DNA of 64,000 nucleotides, taken from positions 1,831,001 through 1,895,000 of the forward strand of contig NC_135551.1 of the NCBI RefSeq assembly GCF_964340395.1, read 5' to 3'. Shown one piece after another: positions 14,701-26,800 of this stretch. Positions within the stretch are counted from its first letter, which is position 1; each line of letters starts with the position of its first letter. The notes beneath the pieces are model-generated. The model was not told where the DNA came from and made no database searches. It saw nothing but the letters and a program-made list of their open reading frames with translations. A program made the position numbers and the translations under genes. This DNA is from Glandiceps talaboti. Lineage: Eukaryota; Hemichordata; Enteropneusta; Spengelidae.

Positions 14701-17700
14701 TTGTGACATATATATGTACATGTATTTAATGTTTGTGACATATATATGTACATGTATTTTCTGTTCATGTTTGTGACATATATATGTACATGTATTTTCT
14801 GTTCATGTTTGTGACATATATATGTACATGTATTTAATGTTTGTGACATATATATGTACATGTATTTAATGTTTGTGACATATATATGTACATGTATTTA
14901 ATGTTTGTGACATATATATGTACATGTATTTTCTGTTCATGTTTGTGACATATATATGTACATGTATTTTCTGTTCATGTTTGTGACATATATATGTACA
15001 TGTATTTAATGTTTGTGACATATATATGTACATGTATTTAATGTTTGTGACATATATATGTACATGTATTTAATGTTTGTGACATATATATGTACATGTA
15101 TTTTCTGTTCATGTTTGTGACATATATATGTACATGTATTTTCTGTTCATGTTTGTGACATATATATGTACATGTATTTTCTGTTCATGTTTGTGACATA
15201 TATATGTATAATTTATGTATTTTCTGTTCATAACCAACTTTGACAAATCTTACATAAAATAGTTATACCAGATTTAAACTGAATGCCTCCCGTAAGGGAA
15301 TCACTAATTATGCAAATAACTCATTAAACTAAAAAAAAAATATGGTAACAGGCTTTGTTTTTTGGACAAGCGTGCTTTCTTAGGTTAATGTATGTAAGAG
15401 TGTATGATACTGCTTAATGCAGTCTTAAGATATAGCCTAACCGAAAATCATTAATTACGCAAATTATTCATTAACACTGTAAGGTACATCAACTAACTTT
15501 ATAGGACATACACAATTTGTTATGGTTTATGTATGTACTGAATTGTATTGAAATTGAAACATGTAGTTGTAAGATATAGCCTAATTACCAAGAATCATTA
15601 ATTATGCAAATTATTCATTAACACTGAAAGGTACACCAACAAGTTTTACAGGGCATATGCGATTGTTATGGTTAACGTGTGTACTGAATTATATTGGAAT
15701 TGAAGTATGTATTCTTAAGATATAGCCTAATTACCGAAAATCATTAATTATGCAAATTATTCATTAACACTGTACGGTGCATCAACAAACTTAATAGGAC
15801 ATATTGTGTTTTCTTATGGTTAACGTATGTACTAAATTATGCTGAATTTGAAGTATGTATTCTGAAGATATAGCCTAATTACCAAAAATAATTAATTATG
15901 CAAATTATTCATTAACGCTGTAAGATACATCAACGAATTTTATAGGACAAATGTATGTTGTTATGTTTAACGAATATACTAAATTATATTGAAATTGAAG
16001 TATGCAGTCTTAAGATATTGCATAATTAGTTGATTTCATTAATATGCAGATTTCTCTAATTAAACATTAACAGATCTTGCTCAAAACCTAATCAGGTCTA
16101 GCTATTACCCTAAAGATTATATATTCCAAATTTCATTACAATTGAGCTAGCCGATTTTTAGAAAATGATGACACAGACAGACAGACAGACACACAGACAC
16201 ACAGATAGACATTCCCCTTTTAATACCTCCCGTACCCTTACGGGAGGTAAAAACTAATGAATTTGTCCATTGAACCTTGTATTCTTTCAACTTTCTTACC
16301 CAGTGTTGTAATTTGTGATAACATAGTGTGTACCTTTCTCAAGTATTCAGTCTTTAAAGTTTTTTCACCTGACCATGTGAATTTTTGTAATTATGGAGGT
16401 TATATGTTCAATGTTATTGACACTAATTACAACATCAGATTCTGGGGTGGTTTTTTTTATTTGCAGAACCATGTTTAAAATAGATCCTGAGTTGATGCCA
16501 AAATTTCCATTTTATCAAGATGAATGGAATAAGATTTCATATTCCGATTACCAAGGCAACTACCCAGATCAACCACCAAATACATGGTTTGTTGTCTTCA
16601 GGTAAGAAGTGAGGATTATGTTAGCAGGAATCAGACATGACTCTCACTTTAGGTCTGTGTCTGTTACCCTTACATACCAGTAACAAACTTGACTCTCACA
16701 TCAGGTCTGTGTCTGTTACCCTTACATACCAGTAACAGACTTGACTCTCACTGTGCGTCAATAGAACTCACTGTGCGTCAATAGAACTCACTGTGCATCA
16801 GTAGAACTCATTGCGCATCAGTAGAACTCACTGTGCATCAGTAGAACTCACTGCGGATCAGTAGAACTCACTGTGCATCAGTAGAACTCACTTTGCATCA
16901 CTGGAACTCACTGTGCATCAGTAGAACTCACTGTGCGTCAATAGAACTCACTGTGCATCAGTAGAACTCACTGTGCATCAGTAGAACTCACTGCGGATCA
17001 GTAGAACTCACTGTGCATCAGTAGAACTCATTGCGCATCAGTAGAACTCACTGTGCATCAGTAGAACTCACTGCGGATCAGTAGAACTCACTGTGCATCA
17101 ATAGAACTCACTTTGCATCACTGGAACTCACTGTGCATCAGTAGAACTCACTGTGCGTCAATAGAACTCACTGTGCATCAATAGAACTCACTGTGCATCA
17201 GTAGAACTCACTGTGCATCAATAGAACTCACTGTGCGTCAATAGAACTCACTGTACATCAATAGAACTCACTGTGCATCAGTAGAACTCACTGTGCATCA
17301 GTAGAACTCACTGTGCATCAATAGAACTCACTGTGCATCAGTAGAACTCACTGTGCATCAGTAGAACTCACTGTGCATCAATAGAACTCACTGTACATGA
17401 ATGAGTGTATTAATTGGGTTAGAGGGCACCGTACCCTGGTTGTTACATTTATGACAATGACCCAATCTCACTATTTCAAACATTCAAGAGAATGTCAAGT
17501 CAATAATCTGACAATCATGTGGACTACATCATATACATTACTAGTATCATACAAGCCATGATTATGTTGTTAATTTGTAGGGATGTTTTCTACGTACAAG
17601 AACCAATGTTACTGGTGCCAAAGTTGTATGTTTCCATACCAACCTGCATGCTGAGAGTTGTGGATAATGACACTGGGGAAGAAATACCAAGAGTGTTCCA

Positions 17701-17828
17701 ACGAGTAGCACCATTTGAATACAAGAGAAACAAGGTAAGGCATTGACATCTAAGTTAACAGACCAATAGATAGACATGTAATAGACACACTAACAAACAG
17801 ACTGACAGACAAACAAACAGACTAACAA

Positions 17829-17867
<39 letters not shown>

Positions 17868-20800
17868 GTTCCATAGATATGGATAAATAGGGATACTACT
17901 TTACAGACATTTGGAAATCAACACCAGATTAGACCAGACCAAGAACTGCAAGAAGGAAGAAGGAAGATTCAAATTAACATGTACAGGATACCTTTGTAGA
18001 GGAAAAGGAAAGGATGAAAATTACACATACATGTACAGTAGTCAGAAACAGGAAGTGACAAGACAAATCAATCACAGTGTCTTAATAATGGACAAATATT
18101 GTGAAGATAGACATACTAGGTAAAGAAGAGAAAGTGAAACAAAGCTGCACAAAACTGATAACTGTGCATGTTTATTTATTTTCAGAGAGGTTATACATTT
18201 GTAGCTGAGGCTCGGACAACTGATATGCCATTAGCAGGTGGGAAATGGAGAATGAGAATGATTGGTTCTCTTAGTCCACTACCACAACCAATGAGAGAAA
18301 ACCTCAACAGTACATTCAATGTCAAAGAAATTAGAGATTATTACATTCCCAATGACAGTAACATAATACTGAGGTAAGAAATGTATATTATTCTATATGC
18401 ACCATGGAGGAGTGTGTTTACTACACTTGATGGTTATGTGATAGTTATTGGAATGTGTGTACTATACATTTGATGTTGATGGAGATAGTGTGTATTATAA
18501 TATACCTAGTGATAATGCTGTGCCATGATTCGCTAGAATCAGTCACGTGATAGGAAAATAGAATGACTATTTCCCCAGGGAAATAGTTCCATCAACTTTT
18601 ACATGGTCACGTGACCACCGCGCATTCACAGCAGGTCGAAAATGGCAGCTTCTGACGATGTCGTCTGCCACCGCGAGTTCACAGCATGAAGTATATTATA
18701 AAACACATATTGCCTGGCCTATATCTGGGCTATAGCACCAGTTCATTACCCCCTCATGACTGTGAGTTACCAGAATCACATGCTATTTCCCTCGGCCTTT
18801 GGCCTCGGGAAATAGCATGTGATTCTGGTAACTCACAGTCCCTCGGGTGTAATAAACGGGTGCTATAGCCCTCATGGCCAGGCAATATGTGTTCACTATA
18901 CATTTGATGTTGATGTGACCATTTTTTGAAATGTCAATCCTATTGACTGTTAGCATTCACTGTGTGAAGAACAATGTTCTATGGCAAACATTTCCCTTTG
19001 TACAAATGTTATCATCATGTACTTTAGGGTAACAGGAGATGTTTTAGATAGGCAAACACTGACCTGTGTAACTTGTGAAATACTAGGTACATTTGTATAC
19101 ATTGTAATTTCAATACCATAAATGATATTTTGTACAAAACCTTTCTTTAAAGAGCTGATAAGAAAAAAAATGTTGCATTATCACATCACATTGCATCACG
19201 TCACTTTGCATCACTTCACTTGACACCACACCATGCTACACCACACCACATGACATCACATTACATCACTGTGACAGTACATTACTGTTACCTGACATGA
19301 TTATCATGGTTTGTTACAGATATTCTGTTAAAGTGACTGAAGACCAGATTGCTAGTGTTCAACTCAGTACATCTAAACTTGATGTCTACATACTACTACA
19401 AATCTTAGACAATGAAGTCAAGGTTACAGAAACCATTGGTAAAGGTCACGTTGTCATCCCAGCATTTACGTTTTTACGAGACCGAGAAGCTGGTGAAGAT
19501 CAGCCCACAAGGAGATCCAGTAGTAGGGCATGTAAGTTTGTTATGTAATAATACTATGTTGGTTATTCTTTGAACGTTACATAGAAGATGTATTTCTTTC
19601 ATGTTAATTTAATTTTCATCACTACAAGATGGTAGCAAAGTGGTAGTAAACTGCACACATCACTGATCAGATCAAGTGTTAGCTCTGAAATTATGATTTT
19701 ATATTCTTGTCCATTTCAGCACAACGGCGGTGGTAGTAAACTGCACACATCACTGATCAGATCAAGTGTTAGCTCTGAAATTATGATTTTATATTCTTGT
19801 CCATTTCAGCACAACGGCGGTGGTAGTAAACTGCACACATCACTGATCAGATCAAGTGTTAGCTCTGAAATTATGATTTTATATTCTTGTCCATTTCAGC
19901 CCAACGTGGTGGTAGCAAACTGCACACATCACTGATCAGATCAAGTGTTAGCTCTGAAATTATGATTTTATATTCTTGTCCATTTCAGCACAACGTGGTG
20001 GTAGCAAACTGCACACATCACTGAGTAGTTCAAGTGTTAGCTCTGGCAAGAAGCGACAGGAGTCAGCTGGTAGTCGTGATGGAAGGACTTCAAGGGGTAG
20101 TAGAGGGTCTGGTGATTTACACAGAACAGATGATGATATAGATGTAGGAAGTGATAAAGAACAGGAACCAAAGGTAGGGTAATACCCAAAGTAGTGTACT
20201 TGACATGATTTCTTTTTAACTCTGTCACATTTGTTTTAATTGTGATACCATGTTACCAACATTACAGGTTTCCCAAACCCAATCTTGTATTTATGAGTAG
20301 CCAATTAGAATCCATCTTATATCAATATAACTTACGAGTAGCCAATTAGAATCCATCTTATAATAATATAACATTCAACGTTCAAAATCAAAAGAAAGAG
20401 AATTACCAAACAATAAAGATAACATCATTGTCTACGTGCAGTGCTTGAGCTCTTTTTGAGCAGAGCACTCTGAAGTATTGTACCCATATGTTTCAGCACA
20501 TTACGCATTCTCATTCATTGAGTAATTCACTCGGCGCTCTTGTGTGGCTCGGGAAAACCTATGGTATTGTGTCAGATGTAAGTAAAGGGTGCTCACAAAA
20601 GAACAAACAACAGATTGGGTAATACCATTGTTAGATCAGATGATGATATAAATGTGGAAAGTGATAAAGAATAGGAACCCAAAGTACTGTAAGGTGGTAT
20701 ATCATATTTGGAATAGGTACATGACTTAGATACTTTATGACAGCCATTTTTTGTGTACAAATCCATTATTTGTACAAAAGTTTATTAATTTAGAAACTTT

Positions 20801-23800
20801 ATCGGGAAAGTAGAGTCCCTTATTTCTGCCTTTAGTACAGTTGTATTGATTAATTCTATCAACTCATATGATTTTAGATGATAAATAGTACCTTGGTACA
20901 ACAATGTTTGACCAACTGTACCTCTTAGCCGTCCCAAGCTGTGCTATAACTGCCTACCAGCAGCAAGTTTCTCTATTGATCACATTGTAATCTTTCACTC
21001 CCTGATGTTTAATTTAGTGTACATTTCACCAGTGGTGTTTTAAGTAGTGTCTTCAGGATAGTGTCACTATGGGAGACTGGTAAACAAAGTTGTCAAGTTG
21101 TATTGTGTTCTAGTTGCTATAATTTAACATCAAATGTTAGAGTTGTTTGTTTACCATCTGAGTGAAGTGATTGAGTGTATGTGTGTCATTATCTGTGTAG
21201 TGACTAGCCAGCCTGGGTCTTATCAACAATTTGTTTAGGGAGTAAAAGCTTACACTGTGATCAATAGAGAAACTTGCTGCTAGAAGGTAATTTTAGCACA
21301 GCTTGAGATAGGCTAAGAGGCAGTTAGTCAAACATTGTTGTAACTTACTCAACTTTGGAATCTTGTAAAGAAGTCCTACTGTACTTGACATGTGTTCAGC
21401 TCTTTGGGGGGGACTTCGTGTAAAGTTTATTGGAAACCCCTTGTGATGACATTGTCAATGCTCTAATCTCTAACCCCACCACTTTTGACGATGGCTACAA
21501 AAATTAGTACGTTACAGAGAGGAACAAATTAAAAAAAAGTAAAGCTAGCATATAGTTTCCATGGTGACTAGTGAATAAAGTTGGAGAATAATACAATATT
21601 GTGATTTTCAAAAATTCAAACCATTGAAACACTTTGATGTACTTTCTACAGCCACACAAATACATAATCCAAGCTAAAGTACTGAGGAAGAGTTGGCCTC
21701 TATCTGAAAGTAGCTGGGCCTTCGTACAAGTATTGAAAGATCTAGAGAAGAATGACCTTAAAGCTAACAAGGACAGACCTATCTCAGCTCCTAAAAGTGA
21801 GAAAGCTGCTGCTACTCAGGGGAAAGGTGGTGGAAAGAAAGGAAAAGATAAAGGGAAAGACAAGGAAAAGGACAAAGATAAGGGTTCTCGACCACCATCT
21901 CAACAATTTGATAATACCAAACCAAACTGGGTCTTACGTGTTGTCTTAGACCAAACACCGACTGTAAGTTAGCATATATGTTTTGTTTCTTTTGTTTCTT
22001 ATATAATATATACTGAGCAGTGACATTATGATAACATTAGAATTGTGTTTTATGATCCGGGTGGTGCTCTAAGCATTTGAAATATAATCTATGTTACAAA
22101 ACACTAAAAGTGATATGCTTGACAGGTTCATATATCCAGCCAACTACAAGGTGTAGATTTGTGCAATGTGGTAAGCCTATACCCATCCATACCTAGATTT
22201 GTGCAATGTGGTAAGCCTATACCCATCCATACCTAGATTTGTGCAATGTGGTAAGCCTATACCCATCCATGCCTAGATTTGTGCAATGTGGTAAGCCTAT
22301 ACCCATCCATGCCTAGATTTGTGCAATGTGGTAAGCCTATACCCATCCATGCCTAGATTTGTGCAATGTGGTAAGCCTATACCCATCCATACCTAGATTT
22401 GTGCAATGTGGTAAGCCAACACCCATCCATGCCTAGATTTGTGCAATGTGGTAAGCCTATACCCATCCATACCTAGATTTGTGCAATGTGATAGACCTAC
22501 ACCCATCCATACCTAGATTTGTGCAATGTGGTAAGCCAACACCCATTCATGCCTAGATTTGTGCAATGTGGTAAGCCTATACCCATCCATACCTAGATTT
22601 GGCAATGTGATAGCCCTACACCCATCCATACCTAGATTTGTGCAATGTGGTAAGCCAACACCCATTCATGCCTAGATTTGTGCAATGTGGTAAGCCTATA
22701 CCCATCCATACCTAGATTTGTGCAATGTGATAGCCCTACACCCATCCATACCTAGATTTGTGCAATGTGATAGCCCTACACCCATCCTTACCTAGATTTG
22801 TGCAATGTGATAGCCCTACACCCATCCATACCTAGATTTGTGCAATGTGATAGCCCTACACCCATCCATACCTAGATTTGTGCAATGTGGTAAGCCAACA
22901 CCCATCCATGCCTAGATTTGTGCAATGTGGTAAGCCTATACCCATCCATGCCTAGATTTGTGCAGTGTGATAGCCCTACACCCATCCATACCTAGATTTG
23001 TGCAATGTGGTAAGCCTATACCCATCCAAGCCTAGATTTGTGCAATGTGATAGCCCTACACCCATCCATACCTAGATTTGTGCAATGTGGTAAGCCAACA
23101 CCCATCCATGCCTAGATTTGTGCAATGTGGTAAGCCTATACCCATCCATGCCTAGATTTGTGCAATGTGATAGCCCTACACCCATCCATTCCTAGATTTG
23201 TGCAATGTGATAGCCCTACACCCATCCTTACCTCAATTTGTGCAATGTGATAGCCCTACACCCATCCTTACCTCGATTTGTGCAATGTGATAGCCCTACA
23301 CCCATCCATACCTAGATTTGTGCAATGTGATAGCCCTACACTCGGTACCCATCCATGCCTAGATTTGTGCAATGTGGTAAGCCAACACCCATCCATGCCT
23401 AGATTTGTGCAATGTGATAGCCCTACACCCATCCATACCTAGATTTGTGCAATGTGATAGTCCTACACCCATCCATGCCTAGATTTGTGCAATGTGATAG
23501 CCCTACACCCATCCTTACCTAGATTTGTGCAATGTGATAGCCCTACACCCATCCATGCCTAGATTTGTGCAATGTGATAGCCCTACACCCATCCATACCT
23601 AGATTTGTGCAATGTGGTAAGCCAACACCCATCCATGCCTAGATTTGTGCAATGTGATAGACCTACACTCGGTACCCATCCATGCCTAGATTTGTGCAAT
23701 GTGGTAAGCCAACACCCATCCATACCTAGATTTGTGCAATGTGATAGACCTACACTCGGTACCCATCCATGCCTAGATTTGTGCAATGTGGTAGGCCTAC

Positions 23801-26800
23801 ACCCATCCATACCTAGATTTGTGCAGTGTGGTAGGCCAACACCCATCCATACCTAGATTTGTGCAATGTGATAGCCCTACACTCGGTACCCATCCATGCC
23901 TAGATTTGTGCAATGTGGTAAGCCAACACCCATCCATGCCTAGATTTGTGCAATGTGGTAGGCCTACACCCATCCATACCTAGATTTGTGCAGTGTGGTA
24001 GGCCTACACCCATCCATACCTAGATTTGTGCAGTGTGGTAGGCCTACAACCATCCATACCTAGATTTGTGCAGTGTTTATACCCACATACATCCATGCCT
24101 AGATTTGTGCAGTGTTTATACCCACATACATCCATGCCTAGATTTGTGCAATGTTTATACCCACACACACCCATAGTATGTCTAACTTTGTTCATACATT
24201 GTGCCTCAGTAGTTAGTCATTGTCATTTGGTGGCTTCTAGATTAATCTATGGTGATGAACAACTTTTATCCATTTATTTATGACTTGATAATCATTGCCA
24301 TCATATTCTAGCACTCATATATCATGTCTCATGACTTAAAGTGATTTTTGCATGTAACCCAATCACCTACATATACCTAAATCACCTAAGAAGAACGGCT
24401 GTCGTTGAACCAGACGATCGACGAGTGTGTGGTCGACAATACAGGCCATGACATAATTATTATGTGTACCGTACTGTTGGCAAAGCGAGGCACCACAAGC
24501 TGGCTGTTCCATGAATATACCCCCTCTCTCACTTTATGCACACACAGTACAGTGCACTAGCGCTGGTCTTTGGATTGCAAAGACGGGTAAAGGAATATTT
24601 GTATCGTAAAAAATGACCAGATTTCACACACCCGGCTCACACACTGCATTTACTGTGAATTATTGAATGTATTTGAAAACAAGGTTTCAGAATAGACACG
24701 GCATGAAGGTAGAGAATGAAGTGAGACATATTCGTAAGTAACACAAGCAGGACAATAACAATGCAATGGTAACATGCAACAATGGGCTTCGATGTGTTGT
24801 GATTACAATCCGACATGGCATGTGTCAAGACGAAAGTGTTGTAAAACACACTACATTTACTTGTCTCCATGAGCTAGTGTACTACTAAAAAGATAGGCTT
24901 GCACAACTTGTCTGTATACATATGCATGCTATCCACACTCCCGGTCATACTGAAATTCATCAACTCGCGAGGAAGTCTCTCGCGATGGTACCACTATACT
25001 CACGTGTACGTTTGTTTATATACTCGAGATTACACAAGGGGCCGTTGAATATGCCTTGTGTGTCCCCTCAATTTCATCGCTATTTACTCGTGTTTTCCTC
25101 GCGAGTTCACCCGAACTATTTTTCTTCCAGTAGTGTATACCTCGATTACCTACATATACCTAAATTACCTACCTGATTACCTACATATACCTAAATTACC
25201 TACCTGATTACCTACATATACCTAAATTACCTACCTGATTACCTACATATACCTAAATTACCTACCTGATTACCTACTTATACCTAAATTACCTACCTGA
25301 TTACCTACATATACCTAAATTACCTAAATATACCTAAATTACCTACATATACCTAAATTACCTAAATATACCTAAATTACCTACATATACCTAAATTACC
25401 TAAATATACCTAAATTACCTACATATACCTAAATTACCTAAATATACCTAAATTACCTACATATACCTAAATTACCTGCATATACCTAAATTACCTACAT
25501 ATACCTAAATTACCTTAAGCAAAGTTACCACCCTCGACAAATCATGGTTTTTGATATCAGTCCCATAATTTGTGACTTAGTGAAAACTTGCTATATAATT
25601 ATAATCATAGTATATAGTTTGTTGATATTTATGATTGGAAATTGAATATTGCTACTAACATGTTAATGTTTTCTTTGACTTCAGGAGGAAATTGAAATCA
25701 AGAAAGATACAGAGAGACAGGATGAAATCAGAGCTATGAAACAGGCATGGGAAGCTGCTGAACCTGGTAGAGCTGCAAAGGCACAGGAACTCAGACGAAA
25801 ATTCTTAGAAGAAAACATGATTAAAGTTGAGACTGAGGATGATGAGAGTAAAGAAGCTGAACCTAGTGAACCATTAAGTGATGGACCACCTAAAACACCT
25901 GATCCATCAGAACTAGAAGAAAATCCAGCCGATATGATACTTACCAATGAACCACCACCACCACCTCTACCTAAGGAAATATTGAGAGAAATTGACAAGA
26001 CACAATTCATAGTGTAAGTACAGGTCTAAGAATCTTAATAACATGTAATGTGTACCTTACCAACATGTAATGTGCACCTTACCAACATTTTATGTGTACC
26101 TTACCAATACATGTAATGTGTACCTTACCAATATGTAATATGTACCTTACCAACATGTAATGTGTACCTTACCAACATGTAATGTGTACCTTACCAACAT
26201 GTAACATGTACCTTACCAATATGTAATGTGTACCTTACCAACATGTAACATGTACCTTACCAATACATGTAATGTGTACCTTACCCACATGTAATGTGTA
26301 CCATACCAACATGTAATGTGTACCTTACCAACATGTAACATGTACCTTACCAACATGTAATGTGTACCTTACCCACATGTAATGTGTACCATACCAACAT
26401 GTAATATGTACCTTACCAACATGTAATGTGTACCATACCAACATGTAATGTGTACCTTACCAATATGTAATGTGTACCTTACCAATATGTAATGTGTACC
26501 ATACCAACATGTAACATGTACCTTACCAACATGTAATGTGTACCTTACCAATATGTAATGTGTACCATACCAACATGTAACATGTACCTTACCAACATGT
26601 AATGTGTACCTTACCAATATGTAATGTGTACCTTACCAACATGTAACGTGTACCTTACCAACATGTAATGTGTACCTTACCAACATGTAACGTGTACCTT
26701 ACCAACATGTAACGTGTACCTTACCAACATGTAATGTGTACCTTACCAACATGTAATGTGTACCTTACCAATACATGTAATGTGTACCTTACCAACATGT

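Noticed and set aside
16226-16256. Helitron 3' end (hairpin followed by CTAA and T)
   Set aside because: The hairpin and a CTAA are present, but the same 13-bp end is also inverted at the left end, which Helitrons do not have, and no 5' TC start could be fixed.
17911-18123. 70-codon frame between two ADGB exons
   Set aside because: No acceptor or donor in the right phase. The flanking exons join directly in phase 0, and the composition is not like the rest of the protein.
22153-24175. CRISPR-like array
   Set aside because: Eukaryotic intron; repeats are contiguous with no unique spacers. The same holds for all other arrays here.
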